A stretch of DNA of 64,000 bases, taken from contig CM033721.1 in NCBI GenBank assembly GCA_019671005.1, forward strand, positions 56,091,680 to 56,155,679. The letters run 5' to 3'. The stretch's first letter is position 1; the number at the start of each line of letters is the position of its first letter. A program made the position numbers and the translations under genes. Shown in pieces: positions 33,140 to 46,115 of the stretch. Origin of the DNA: Hibiscus mutabilis. Lineage: Eukaryota > Streptophyta > Magnoliopsida > Malvales > Malvaceae. The notes under the pieces are model-generated. The model searched no databases and had not been told where the DNA came from. It saw only the letters and a list, made by a program, of their open reading frames with translations.

Positions 33140-33322
33140 ATCTTGGATTAAATCGTAATATTTGATCAGCTTCGGATCCCTGGTCTCTCATTCTTTTCAA
33201 AGTTGGTAGACTACCAAAGAAGAATCTCCAAAAACTTAGAGCACCTTGATCTTCTTCTCAATGGCTACTCGGAGTCCCATGACACAAGCTTCATACTCGG
33301 CTATGTTGTTGGTGCAAAAGAA

Positions 33323-33736
33323 TTACAGCCTACTGGTAAAAGGGCAGTGGTCCTCCTCAGGGGAAATTAACACTGCCCCTATTCCATGGCCTAGGGCATT
33401 TGACGCCCCATCGAAATAGAGCCTCCAGCCTTCTTTCTCGGTAACAGATCTCCCTTCAGTTACACCACAAATCAAATCTTCGTCTGGAAAATGGAAATCC
33501 AACGGTTCATAGTCATCCGAGGCGCGACTTGCCAAAAAATCTGCTACGGTACTTCCTTTTACCACTTTCTGGTTTACATAAACGATGTCAAACTCTGAAA
33601 AGAGCATTTGCCAACGGGCCATCTTCCCTGTCAATGCTGGCGCTTCCATCAGAAATTTCAGCGGATCTATCCGGGAAATCAAACAAGTGGTATGATACAA
33701 CATGTATTGCCGTAACCGCTTAGTGGCCCATATCAA
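33323..33736 (-). pseudogene. RNase H and second (archaeal-type) RNase H of the Ogre-type element
   Basis: KRLRQYMLYHTTCLIS, then ARWQMLFSEFDIVYV and KGSTVADFLA are the end of the normal Ty3/gypsy RNase H. WRLYFDGASNALGHGIGAVL is the opening of the second RNase H found only in Tat/Ogre-type elements, with the first catalytic Asp (YFDGA). The frame stops at about 33323, and the rest of the second domain (33150-33320) is in other frames. Confidence 0.85.
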
Positions 33737-34112
33737 GACACAACATAACTTCTAAACTGGCGGGTATCGGGTTTCACAATCCATGAACTTCTTGCTCAAA
33801 TAGTAGATAGCCCTTTCCTTCTTCCCTAAGTCATCGTGTTATTCGAGTACACACCCCATAGAATTTTCAAAGACTGTCAGTTATAGGATCAATAGTCTGT
33901 CCGGCACCGGTGCTACTAGGATTGGGGGATCAGTCAGATACTTCTTGATCTTTTCTAATGCTTCTTGGCAATCTTCATCCCAAACTCCCGGGTTATTCTT
34001 TCGGAGGAGTCTGAAGACAGGGTCACATTTATTAGTCAACTGGGATATGAACCGGGATATGTAGTTTAACCTTCCTAAAAAACCTCGGGCCTCTTTTTGC
34101 GTTTGAGTTGTT

Positions 34113-35129
34113 TTAAAAAAGATATTGAATTGCTTTTAGCTTGTCGGGGTCGATCTTGATGTTTCTATGAATTACCATAAAGCCTAAAAGCTTCTCTGAA
34201 GTGACTATGAAGGTGCATTTGGCCGAGTTGAGCTTTAATTGACACTTTCTTAGCCTTGGGAAGAGTTTTCGCAAATTCTGAATGTGTACCTCCTCGGTCT
34301 TTGACTTGGCTATCATGTCATCCACGTACACCTCGATTTCCTTATGCATCATGTCATGAAACAAGGTTACCATGGCTCTTTGGTAAGTCACCCCGACGTT
34401 TTTTAATCCAAAACGCATCACTTTGTAACAAAATGTGCCCTACATGGTTACAAAAGTGGTTTTCTCCATGTCTTCAGGGTTCATTTTGATCTGGTTGTAC
34501 CCCGAAAAGCCATCCATTAATGAGAACCAAGCTTGCCCTGCGGTATTGTCCACCAAATTATCAATATGGGGGAGAGAAAAGTTGTCTTTGAGGCTGGCCT
34601 TATTAAGGTCTCTATAATCCACACACATTCGCACCTTCCCATCATTCTTTGGTACTGGCACAATGTTGGCTACCTATTCTAGGTACTTAGAGACTTACAA
34701 AAATTCAGCCTCAAATTGTTTCTTCACCTCTTCCCTGATTTTTAGTAACATGTCTGTTCTTATTCTTCGAAGCTTTTGCTAAACGAGCTTGCATTCTGGC
34801 CTAATAAGAAGCTTGTGCATTACAATGTACGTGTTTAGGCCTGACATGTCTTGGTATGACCATGCGAATACGTCTCTAAATTCCATAAGCAATTCCACTA
34901 ACCCTTGTCTGATTTCTGGTGACAGGGTGCCCCCAATTTTTACTTCTTTCCTTTTTTCGTCAGTTCCTAAGTTTAGGATCTCTAACTTCTCTTGGTGTAG
35001 AAGGATTTTTTTTCTTCCTCGGCCATCATTCTTAACAGCTCTTCTGGATCTCATTATTTTCTTCCTATATTTCGTCAAGTATATGGGTCGTTCAAAATCT
35101 ACTTTGGGATTAGGTTCCACATTGTTCAT
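34113..35129 (-). pseudogene. Reverse transcriptase of the Ogre-type element
   Basis: 35129-34779 holds the linker (RDVFAWSYQDMSGLN), and 34661-34440 holds VPKNDGKVRMCVDYRDLNKAS, then FSLMDGFSGYNQI (first catalytic Asp). 34421-34113 holds the catalytic box in VYVDDMIAKS and LRKCQLKLNSAKC. Stops near 34775, 34665 and 34430 split the frame. Cysteine- and serine-level changes are minor, so the copy is not very old. Confidence 0.87.
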
Positions 35130-35933
35130 ACAGTTTATATTAAGGGGCCTGCACGATTTTAAAAGTGCGTATTGGAAAAGAATGGTGTAGTTTATGACAT
35201 AAATAAATTATTAACTAATAAAATAAATGAATAGGTGAATGAATAAATAATGAATGAAATGGAATGAATGGGATGAATGCTATGTTTTCCATTTGAGAGA
35301 AAGAAAATGTGGGTATATTTCATTACAGATGAACATGACACAGTTGCCCTTTTTACAAAAGATGTCCGTTTCTTTCGGGCCAAAGTAACAGAGTGGTTCT
35401 AGGCATTACTTTGATATGTCCCTATTGAGTGCTGGCACGACCCTGAAGGTCTAATTGTTGAGCTCTTTCCCTGGGAGGCACGGGCGAATTCTGGCCAGAA
35501 ACCGGTTTTGACTTGCTCCTGTCACTGATCATGTTTACATTCATTTCTTCTAAAGCCTTACTGATCAGCTCTTCTTGGAGGCGCCTTTCACTCTCCTGGT
35601 TTGCCTCTTGGATATCCCCTTCTGGGTTTCGGATCCCCCGAGATGTGAAGATGCCTCTAAAGTTTGAATAGGTTATAGGAGCCTAAGGAATGTTCTCCCC
35701 CTTCAACCTGGCTTTTCGTTGTTCTTGTCTTTTTTTTTTCATTCTTGCATCTTTTGCAGAAGGTTAGGCCTATCGCCAAGCACAAAGTGGTCCACCTTGT
35801 GGATCACACTAATAGGACGAAGACGCCTTTGTAGATTCCTCCCTAAACCTTTGTTCTTTCTTGCTCATCCTCCCAGGGTTTTGAACACCATCATCTTATT
35901 GCAATTTGATAGCTTAGGGCATGGAACTTTGCC

Positions 35934-36564
35934 TCATTCGGCAACAAAAGTGGCATTGATAAGTTCCAAGGCTCTAAAGGCACACTTTATCGCTTCTCTA
36001 TCAGTAGGGATGTACAGTGTATCCGGAGTCAGTGAAGCGATGATGTCCTCTTCTGCATTCACTGTTACTAATTTCCCATCAGTGACAAATTTTAATTTTT
36101 GAGGAGTGAGGATGGAACGACGCCAACCGAGTGTATCCAAGGTCTTCCTAACAAGCAATTGTAAGATGGCTGGATATCTATGACCACAAATTCGACCACG
36201 TATTTAGTGGGACCAATGAGCATGGTACTTCTCTTTTCCCAACCACATCTCTTTGAACCTCGTTGAAGGCTCGTACCGTATTATGACATGGCTTCATGTA
36301 CGAGCCGTCAATTGGTAGTCGTTGTAGCGTGGCTAATGGCATGACATCCAATGCAAAGCCATTGTCAATCAACACACCCGACAACACATAACATTTACAG
36401 TGGGCAGTAATGTTCAGGGCTTTGACGGACCCCGTGCCTTCCCCTGGAATCTCGTCATCGCTAAAGGTAATGTGATTGACGTCAGTAATATGACCTATGA
36501 TCTGATCTAATCTCCCAACAGAAATGTCTTTTGCAACAAAGGTCTCGTTCAAAACCTTCAACAA
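35934..36564 (-). pseudogene. Protease region of the Ogre-type element
   Basis: 36564-36178 contains the aspartic protease motif as VLIDNGFALDVMPL. Tat-lineage proteases usually have a D-N/S-G-S type motif, so the residue after Gly is altered. 36158-35934 contains LGWRRSILTPQKLKFV and VNAEEDI, the downstream part of the same domain. A frame break lies between 36158 and 36178. Confidence 0.75.
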
Positions 36565-36620
36565 TGCCTCTCTATGTTTTTCTGAATTTAGTAGTAGGTC
36601 GAATACCGAAATGCGAGTTT

Positions 36621-37004
36621 TCAGAGTTGATCGACAACACTATACTCACTGTGCTTCAGAAATTTTAGAAATTCTTGTGCTTGCATTTCTGTGACGGGTT
36701 CCTTGATCTTTGCAGGTGGGTCATCTCCAATCAACCTTTCAGGTCCTGCTCCAGCTTCTTGGGCTCTCTCATTTGGATCCCTCAAATTTTCTGGAATGTA
36801 GCACCGACCACTTCTTGTTAAATGCCCCACATCACTTACTTCTCTGCTACTGGGTTGGGCAGGTTCTGTTTCCATCGTCATCTTTTCCTCTTGTGCATTA
36901 GACGATCCCAGAATCAAGTCGCATGCGGCGTAATTCCACGGAACCATCTTGGTGTCTTTAAAAGGAAAAGATTTTGGGGTAGTAATTATGATCTTGGGAG
37001 CCAC
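36621..37004 (-). pseudogene. Gag-protease linker segment of the Ogre-type element
   Basis: The frame includes PWNYAACDL, then LTRSGRCYIPENL and MQAQEFLKFLKHSEYSVVDQL. This segment recurs between gag and protease in Tat/Ogre elements. I cannot assign a biochemical role. Confidence 0.65.
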
Positions 37005-37293
37005 TTTTTATTCACTTGCCTCATTCGTCCTAAGACTGAGGACAAGTGGCCTCTTGGCACTGTATCTGGTTTCTTGGCTCCCTGATGCACAGACTTCAAA
37101 CTCTTTTACTATTTTCCCCTTCTCAAAAAACTCTATCTCTTTTTTTCTATCATAGCTTGACCAACACCATCCCCCGATTGATGAGACGCTCCATACACAA
37201 ATGTTGAAAGACCCATCTCAGGGGAGATTGGACTTCAGACACACTCTTTCTGGCTTTCGTAGTACATTCGTCTTCGATGGCATTTACACCCAG

Positions 37294-38492
37294 TTATTGG
37301 CCGTGTTGGGCTCCTCTTGTTCGAATCAGATTTTGAACAAACTTTTTGAAAGCTATACAGTTCTTGATTGAGTGCCCCGGGACATCAGCATGATACTCGC
37401 AGTGCTCATTGAGGTTATACCAAGCCGGGTACGGTGGGTTATAAGGAGTAATATGGTATGGTCGGACCAGATCAGCCTTGTATAGATGTGAGTAGAGTTC
37501 CTTATAGCTAATTGGCAAATGTGTGAAAGACCTATCATCCTTTTCCTTCTTAGGTTGTCCTCCCTTTTGTTAAAGTTTTTGGAATTCCCTACTGGAGCAT
37601 GCGGCTGGGAAATGGTGAAGTTCTTGGTCTTCTTAAAAGTGTTGGTGTTGTTCACTTCATGATCCTTCTTCTTGAACTGCTTCCGTAAATGATCTCTTCC
37701 ATCGATTCTTTCACTCTTGATAGCTGTTTTAATGTGTTCGCCGGTCATGACCATCTCTGTAAAGTTACTAATAGGGTTACTGATCAGCTGATCATAAAAT
37801 GCCCTTTCTAGTGTGTCTACGAACATATGGAAGATCTTATGTTCATGGAGCGGTGGTTAGACTTGGGCTGCCACATCACGCCACTTTCGAGTATATTCGC
37901 GAAGAGTCTCATTACGCTTCTGTTTCATGCCTTGTAACAGTAATCGATTGGGAACCATATGAATAACATGCTTATACTGATCAGTAAAAGCTTTCGCCAA
38001 ATCTCTCCACGATTTGATCTGAGCCCTGGTCAGTTGGTTATACCACCTTAGAGCAAACCCAACTAAGCTGTCTTGAAAACAATAAATCAAGAGTTTCTCG
38101 TTGCTGGAAAAACCAGCCATCTTTCGGCAGAACATCACTATATGAGCAGATGGACAGGTACTTCTGTCAAACTTCTCAAAGTCTGGAGCCTTGAACTTGT
38201 ATGTGATCTCCACATCTAGGACCAGGCTGAGTTCTCTAGCACTTAATCCATAGGGGTCATCCTCATCTTCTTTTGCTCGGAGCTTCTTCTCTAGGTCCTT
38301 CCGAGTGTCTTCTAGTTGCTTAGTGAACTCCGTTTTCATTTGGTTTAGCTTTTCTAATTCATCAAAATCCAGGATGCCATCTCCGATAACCTTGGGATTC
38401 CCAAAGGTCACCCCTGGTTGAGTTTGAGCTACCGCACCAGCATGAGAATCAGATGCACCTTGTGTAGGATTTGACAAGAGGTCGATGAGCAA
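37294..38492 (-). pseudogene. Gag capsid of the Ogre-type element
   Basis: 38492-37857 is an open stretch of 211 residues ending in the gag capsid domain: ALRWYNQLTRAQIKSWRDL, then LRLYTRKW-like LREYTRKWRDVA. 37826-37353 continues it (FYDQLISNPISNF). 37518-37294 has CEYHADVPGHSIKNC, a CCHC-like knuckle (C-x-Y-H...H-x4-C) seen in this lineage. A stop at 37857 and a frame break at about 37520 split it. The N-terminal part has a coiled-coil-like charged tract (KLNQMKTEFTKQLEDTRK). Confidence 0.82.
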
Positions 38493-39173
38493 AGGATTCC
38501 TAACGGTTTAGGCATAAAGACGGTCCCCTAAGTTTCGGGTCAGGCTTTCAATAATACCCTTATCTCTTAACTTCTGCCTTAACTGGCTTGCAATACCTGC
38601 GAATCTCCCTCATCATGTCTTGCTGGGACCTAATAATAGTTTCCCTCAATTCTTATTGGGTTCGTTCCATTTGACTGCGTAGATCGGCTTCCAGCTTCAC
38701 AAAACCTTCCTCCATTTGTTTTGCTCGTAAGTGGGTATGATATGGATGTAGAATGATGGTAATTTTAAAAAACCAAAATGCAATCTTTTTTTGTTTCTGA
38801 AACATAAAGCTTTTTAGTCAATCATTTGTTAACAAAACAGAGAATGCAAATAAATTCATTAGGCATGAATGCAATGAGCAGCACTGAGTCTGGCAAATAT
38901 CATCGTTAAATGACTTTTATTAACAGAAACATAGTTTTGGTAAAATAATCCAAAGAAAGCCAACTAAACATATGACTTCAGAGTAGTATCGAGGTCGATG
39001 ATCTCTATCAGAATCCAAACAATCCTCTCTCCTTCTTCAGAGTCATCGTCGACATAATCATGGAGTTCAGTAGCGTCTTCTTCCAAGAGATGTATCTTCT
39101 AGGCGACCCTTTACATCTGAACCATCCATTATGCTAACTCTTGTTCTTGTCTCCAAATGGTGTAGGCAGCGAA

Positions 39174-39839
39174 CTATAGTTGCTCTAAACTCGGCATCGG
39201 GTGTACTTGAATGGCTCCCCTAAAACTTGCCACATGATCCTTGAGTTGTTGAACTTCGATTTCCAATTCTTTAATGCGAGTCTCCAAAGCCTGGTTCTCC
39301 ATCTTGCTTTCCTTTAACTTGCTAGTCGAACATTTGTGCTTGAAAAGAGACTTCTCCAAACATTTAACCTGATCTTTCAATGCTTCATTTCGACGACGTT
39401 CTTTCTCGAGCTGTCTAAAGTGAGAAGCGTGCAAGTTCTTCATTTCTTGTGTTAAAGTGAGCACCTGGTCCGTGTTCTCATAATACATCCTTTTATAATT
39501 CTCGGCTCTCGCTTTCTCCTCCCTGAATCGGAGCTCTATCCTCTCGCTTGATCCGCCTTCTACAACTCTCTTACTTTTGCCTAGCCTCTTGAGTCGCTAA
39601 ATTTCTTCTTTTTCTAACTTGAGCTTGAGTTCCAATTCATCCTTTCTTTTTTGCAAACCTATAACCATTTTTTCAAACTGTAACTTCTCCAACTCAAAGT
39701 CAATTTTTTCTTGGCAAGCTTTCTCCTCGAGCTTGAGATACCTTTCCTGCTCTTCTTCAAGTTGTTTCCTCATCAACTCGGCTTCGATAGGAAGTGTAGC
39801 TAACCTTTCTTCTACGGTCATTTTTCTATCGGGGTTCAA
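39174..39839 (-). pseudogene. Coiled-coil segment downstream of ORF1, Ogre-type element
   Basis: 39839-39597 and 39488-39174 are rich in Glu/Lys/Leu heptads (RKQLEEEQERYLKLEEKA and KESKMENQALETRIKELE), which predicts a long coiled coil. The two frames are separated by a break at 39490-39596. The segment belongs with the extra ORF1 of this element family. Confidence 0.7.
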
Positions 39840-40938
39840 CTGGGGAACGTTGCCATTGACGCGGCTGAATCTCTATGCCTCGTATTCGGGAGTGGTCATG
39901 TAGGTAGCACTCATAACTCCTGACCCATCTCACGTTGTTCCAGGACATAGAAACATCGTACACCACTGCCTTGTAGCCCTTTTCCTTCTCATAATTCATG
40001 TTGAACTCATTCAAGCCTTTGGTAGCTGGAACAAACTGCTTCGAGCCATACTATCTCAAAACCAGGAGATGAGCATAAGCAGTGTGACCCCAAAGTCCAA
40101 GTAATGGCACCCAAGAGTGCACTCCGCACCTGTAGAGGATACTCTTTGCAGAAAGCCACGAAGCCGTCCAAACTATATCTTCCTCCTTCAGGTTACTAAG
40201 AACACCCACCCAAACTTCCTCAAATCTTCTGGTGGGCCAATCTTTCTTTCGCAGAAACTCTTTCAAAGGCGAAAAACTACCATAGTATAGATGTTTTGAG
40301 AAATTAGCACCCGTCCACAAATGGCTATGGAACCAGATTGTCAAAAACTGCGAGCAACCATGGAAACGACCTCCACCGTGCTCCTGACAAAACCTCAGGG
40401 ATCAAAAAGTTTCAGCTAAGATCACGGGCACCAAATTGGTTCCACCACTCAAACGGTCAAATAGGTCTAACACTACCGGGTCAATTAGCCTTTGCGCCCG
40501 GGGAAAGAGCACTAACCCGTAAATTAACAATGCGAAGAGATCCCGTTGAACTCGGCCTACCGAATGTACAGAAGCCAGGGCTAGAATCCCATCCCATCTA
40601 AGATACTCTTTACCGTTCCAAGTAATGACCTGGTGCTCGACCCAGGATTCCAACATATCTGAGAATCTCCTGAGCTTGCCTTGAAAGGCTTTGTTCTTAC
40701 TAGGCTTCGAGTATACCCGAGTCTCATCAATCTTCTCACAATTCAAGAGGTCTTGATATTCTTCAATTTTAAGAGTCAAGTCGAAGTTACCGATCGTGAA
40801 ACAACTGTAGGCGGGGTTCCAGAATCTCACCAAGGCTTGCAGCAGTGCCTGATCCACCGGAGCATCTAGCAAATATGCAATGTCACCATATTCCCTTCTG
40901 AAAATGCTTCTTGTTTCCAAGTCCCAACTATTCCACAC
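39826..40938 (-). pseudogene. Extra ORF1 with DUF7745/plant-mobile-domain-like fold, Ogre-type element
   Basis: 40938-40402, 40344-40051 and 40014-39826 together match the plan of the DUF7745 / plant-mobile-domain-like proteins abundant in some eudicots: YGDIAYLLDAPVDQALLQAL, then TLKIEEYQDLL, ALLIYGLVLFPRAQ and later HSWVPLLGLWGH. The position upstream of gag is that of ORF1 in Ogre elements. The function is unknown. Three frame breaks are present. The domain assignment is from recall. Confidence 0.65.
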
Positions 40939-43510
40939 TATTTTCAGCCCGGAAGTATCATTGTATTATGTATTCATGAATGTCTCTATTGCCAATGTTG
41001 ACCTAAACCCGACAGGAATACCGTCTCCCTCATGCAACTGTTCCCCTTCGGACCATATCTGTACGTCGGAGTTCTCTTCATCATTGCTTCGAACTAGGCC
41101 TCCCATCAATCTAGCCTTTAACTTCAGACTATTTCCAACTCAATGTGCTCTTTATGATATGACGATAATATGCAAGACAAAGGAACAACAATGAAAAGAA
41201 AGGAAAGACAAGAGTTAGTTGTGAGATAAAAATACGAAAGTAAGAGAAGATAAACATAAATAGTTTACACAAGAAAAAGAACTTAACCACAAGAATTCTA
41301 GTTCGCTAAGGTTGTCTGCATAGCTCTAATAGGGGCGGGCTTCTTAAATTCTCACTCATGGGCTTAGTTCTAATTAAGGGTACCTGAACCTATCTTATTG
41401 CCTACTAAGACAACAAGAACCCAATTCTAGCTCAGTACAAGCTTGCAAATTGGTTTTGATTCGAGGGAAAGCACGACCTGATGACGTGAAGGGCTGCTTA
41501 CGTGTCAAAGGCGTGGATTCTGGAAGTGAATTACCGACCCGTAGAGGGTTACACACGTGGGTATGTAGCATTTCACTCCTACTTAAGGGAAAGAGCTCGG
41601 GTATAGAGCTTAATGATATGATGCAACACATGTCGGTGACTCCTTAGAAATTAAATGAAGAGTTAATTCGAGGACCACCAATTATCAAAGCCCGTGCAAT
41701 CTCGATCACATTTTAAGGATGAATTATCCTATTTAAATTCAATTAAAATCCCAATAATTTTCATTTTTCAGAGCAACAAATTTTCCTTTGGCCTAACTCT
41801 CTTTTGTTTAAAAAAACAATCCCCAGCAGAGTTTTGCCATGTTAAGGGCATTTGTTTATAAAAATAAGTTGGCTACTAATTATCCCCTAAATTGTTAATG
41901 AAAATCCTTTGGAAAATGGGAGATTTCTTTTGAAAACATTAAATTTTCCAAAATGACAAAAATTTAGAGTCGCCACCGGCCACTTAGGTAAGGTAGGCCG
42001 GACACCATAAAACCAGAGATTCGTTGCGAAAGGGTCCGGGAGTTGGTTATGTGTGGGGAACGATTAGCACCCCCATCACGCCCGGAAATCGGTACCAGAA
42101 AATTTGTTGCTCATAAAAGAATGAAAGTTGTTGAAATTTAGATTGAGTTTAATTCGAAGTTCTTAGATGAAAATTAACCTTGACTACGCGGGCTTTATCG
42201 AATTGGTGGAGTCAAATTAATTAGACATTTAATTAATAAGGTTGACAATATGCCAGACCATGAATTAAACCAACATCGAATAAGCCCGACTGTCGTGTTA
42301 ATTTATGGTTCGACCTTCGTGTGTCACCTTTATGCATAATGCAAACCTTTAAATATGATGTAAAGACATTGTTAATTTTTAGTCCGTTTACCTCGGGACG
42401 ACAAAAAATAATTCAAACATTTGGTTAACATCCTTTAAGCTCGGACTGTTATAACACAAATATTAGAATTAATAAATACCTCCCTTTTATTACTTAAATT
42501 GATTAACGATGTTATTAAGATATTAGATTACATGAATGTGATTAATGTATGACAAGCAAGGGAAAAAATGCAAACACCAAAAAAAAAGGCTCAATTCAGA
42601 AAATAGTTCAATTATATATTTAACCTCTAAAAGAATTAAAAAGCTCAATTTATGGAGGCTAAATTGCAATTTGATGCTAAGTTAGGCTTAAAATCGATTT
42701 CCCCTTAAGCTAATTAAGGAATGTTCAATTAATTTAATGAATTTAACATTTACTCCAATAAGTCAAGGATAAATTTAAATTCAATAAATTAATCCGAACA
42801 CTAGTCTAATTAAAGTCTTAAAAAGACTAAGACTAATCTGATAAATTTTAGGATTATGTCCTGTAATACGGGCATACGATTTGTTCGAATTAGTTTGGTT
42901 ATTCCCAACTAAGCCCAAAAGCTTGAAACTATTAAAATTAGGCCCAAAGTTAAAAGCCCAAACTACTACAACCAAATTTAAAAGTTTAGGGCTCATAAAC
43001 ATTTCCATGCATTTAATATCAAAATATAACTATAACTTGTGATTGTACTATAAACCTTAAAATTATTAACATTATTACCTCTCTCCTTTTATTTTTTATT
43101 TTTTTCTTTATTATTTATTTAAAAAGCTGTATATGTTATACATTTTCAAAAATTATGAACTCTTTAAAGAAAGAAAATAAATACATTATAATCATTTATT
43201 CCATAAAACTAGCATTTAAAGAGAAAAATTTTGTTTGTGATAATATTAATATTTTTCTTTTAAAAAAATGTATATACATATATATTTAAGAATTTTATAG
43301 AAAATACACGGTATAAAGGAAATTTTTATTATAATACATATATCATATAAAAAATGTATAATGCATTTAAAAAATATTACATGCATATACCCTACGTTAT
43401 GTTAATAAGTTCTACATCATATATTATAAATATTTTATATATGCAATCATAGAAATATTTATGCCATTGTTTTTATAAGAGATTAATATTAGAGGGGTCA
43501 CCTATTTAAA
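40939..43510 (-). other. Leader region of the Ogre-type element (possibly part of its 5' LTR)
   Basis: No gene is seen. About 41960-42090 contains a GC-richer block (AGAGTCGCCACCGGCCAC, then AACGATTAGCACCCCCATCA) like one I associate with the 5' end of plant Tat-lineage elements. The rest is AT-rich. No tRNA-matching primer site lies at the apparent LTR edge near 43510. Confidence 0.5.
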
Positions 43511-45326
43511 TGAAAATACATGTATAATATACTATAAATTACGAATTAAATCTTTATGTACCACTTAAATATTATGTAACACATATAAAATACGTGCATC
43601 ATACAAGATTTAATGACAAATACTACAAAAATAAAATATTAAAACATATTATACCAATAAAAGTGGGCTGAAATTAAACAAGTTGGGTAAGAAGTATACC
43701 AAGCCCAAATAGATTGGGCTCCAAATTATGGGTCTGGGCTGTTGGGGCAGACAGGGTCGGATTCTGGAGTGGGTCACCAGACGGATCAACCGGCTCAGCC
43801 GGTCACGAAACCGGTTATACTGGTTTTGAATAGAGGGTTATTAGAACCCTAAATTTCCGCATTCTTCTTCATTTTTCCTTTTTGCTTGCCGCGAGCCAGA
43901 GAGAGAAGGAAGAGATCGGACGCCATTTAGCCCTCGATCGGCCTCCTTTGGGTGCGTCGTCGCCTCCGGTCAGTGTCTCATGACCCCTCCTTACCTTTCG
44001 ACGGCGTTGATTTCTCGGAAGATGAGTCGTTCACCCCAAAACAGGCTGATGCCCCTTTGGTTTCCATGTGTCGGATCTTCGTCGGCAACCGTTGGATCGA
44101 CGCAACCTCGGAGTATACAACTCCCCTTGTTGCAGCCTCGCTTCTCACCGTTGGGATTCGCCGACAAAGCCCCCGTTCGCGGGAAGCGTCACCGACGAGA
44201 GGTAAACTCTTCCTCTTTCTGTTCTTATTCCTTTTATATATATATGTATTCGAACTCATAAGATTAAAACGATAACAATGAACTGTATATGCATGATGGA
44301 TCGTTCTTTTTGTTGTTTGCTGTGATTATGTTCGAAAAAGGCAAGAAAAATAAAGGGGAAATTAGAACGTATTTTTTATTTCTTGAATCTGAAAAGTGCC
44401 AATTACAAACTGATTACCTCTTTTTATCCCCTAGTCTTTGTTCATACTTCTAAGCAATCTTTAATGAAACAACTGTGGCTGATTATACCTAGAATTAGGT
44501 TCTACTAACCCTTGGATATTTTATTGTTTTTGCCCATGCTGGTGGTTGGGAGCCAGTGAAAGCATCCGAGATTGCCAGCGACGAAGCAACGTGATCGGGG
44601 GACAAATCGGTAGCAGTACGTCGATGATAACGCGACCGCGCATGGATCTGATCCAACGACCAGAATGAGGTGCTACAAAAAAAGGATGATAAATAATTAG
44701 ATCTTTAGGTTTTTGGTTTATATTGGATATGGGCCAGGAATATGCATTTATTATTTTTTTGGATTTTTAATATGTCTGGACCTGGACTTTTTATAATTAC
44801 TTGGGCTTGAATTATATTTATACATTTATATTTATACATTTTATTTTTATTTTTATTATACATTTTTTTAATTAATTAATTAATTAATTAACAGCCAATA
44901 TCATAGTGATCCTAGCAAATACATATACATTCGAATGTTACCATACATATACGTAATGCTAGCAAATACATATACATTCGAATGTTACCATACATATACA
45001 TAATCCTAGCAAATACATATACATTCGAATGTTACCATACATATACATTAACAAATACACACATATGCACTCTCACATAGTAAACACACATAATACTAAT
45101 AACACATACATATATCACATGCAATTTGGACAAACAACACATGTACATTCATGCTTTAAATAGACACTCATAATGAAAATACACTTATGATATACACTTT
45201 ATATGTATACTAACACATATAAGCCCATTTTATAATCACCTAATAATAAGATAAATATATAAACCCGTTATTGAAAAATAAAAATAAAAATAAAGAAGTT
45301 AACCCCAGACAAAATTAGCGATTACA
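43511..45326 (-). repeat. 5' LTR of the Ogre-type element (homologous part)
   Basis: It is 1816 bp and collinear with 28263-30070. Relative to that copy it lacks about 85 bp near 44642. It has an extra 40-bp stretch near 44740 and one more copy of the CCTAGCAAATACATATA unit. The divergence suggests the insertion is not recent. Confidence 0.85.
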
Positions 45327-46115
45327 CACTAGCGGTGGAAATATTTTGTTTCCACAAGCGCTCTAATTTTAGAGGTTAGGGATTTAGTTTAGGAGTTTAG
45401 GTTTATGTGCATAGAATTTAGGGATTGTGGTTTGAATTTAGAGATTATGTTTAGAATTTAATGGTTATAGATAAAAACCTAAATCCCTACCATATTACCC
45501 TAAAACCTAAACCCTAACCTTTAAACCCTAACACTAAATCCTAAATTCTAAAGCCTAAACTATAAACTCTAAACTAGATCCCTAACCCCTAAAATAGGGT
45601 GCTTGTAGGAACAAAATGTTTCCACCGCCAATACATCATATGGTGGAAACATTTTGTTTCCACAAGCGCCCTATTTTAGGGCTTAGGGATCAATTTAGGG
45701 TTCATAGTTTAGGGGTTTAGGTTTATGTGCGTAGAATTTAGGGATTGTGGTTTGAATTTGGATTTTATGGTTAAAATTTAAGGGTTATAGGTAAAAACTT
45801 AGATCCCTACTATATTACCCTAAACCCTAACCCCTAACCCCTAACACTAAACCCTAAACCCTAACTCCTAAAATTAGGGCGCTTGTTAAAACAAAATGTT
45901 TCCACCACCAGTGCATCATACGGTGAAAACATTTTGTTTCCACAAGCACCCTAATTCTAGGGGTTAGTGATTCAATTTAGGGTTTATAGTTTAGAAGTTT
46001 AGGTTTAGGTGCCTAGAATTTAGGGATTGTGGTTTGAATTTAGGGTTTATGATTAGAATTTAAGAGTTATGGTTAGAATTTAGTTTAGGGTTCATATTTT
46101 AGGGGTTTAGGGGTT
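45327..46115. repeat. Foldback telomere-motif array (right part)
   Basis: These are further units of the 27259-28262 family, beginning CACTAGCGGTGGAAA at 45327, with new units at about 45640 and 45925. Runs of TTTAGGG-like motifs face CCCTAAA-like motifs. The Ogre-type element interrupts the array. Confidence 0.82.

Larger units (their letters stand above)
28263..45326 (-). mobile_element. Tat/Ogre-type Ty3/gypsy retrotransposon, 17 kb, decayed
   Basis: LTR-like direct repeats (28263-30070 and 43511-45326, roughly 93-95% alike by eye) enclose 13.4 kb of minus-strand coding relics. In order these are: an extra first ORF, a coiled-coil segment, gag, protease, RT, RNase H followed by a second (archaeal-type) RNase H, and integrase. 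A second RNase H and an extra 5' ORF mark the Tat/Ogre lineage. All genes are interrupted. A purine-rich tract (on the minus strand) borders the 28263-30070 LTR at 30071-30087. No target duplication is seen (GGCGA against CACTA), and there is no primer site next to 43510. Confidence 0.88.
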
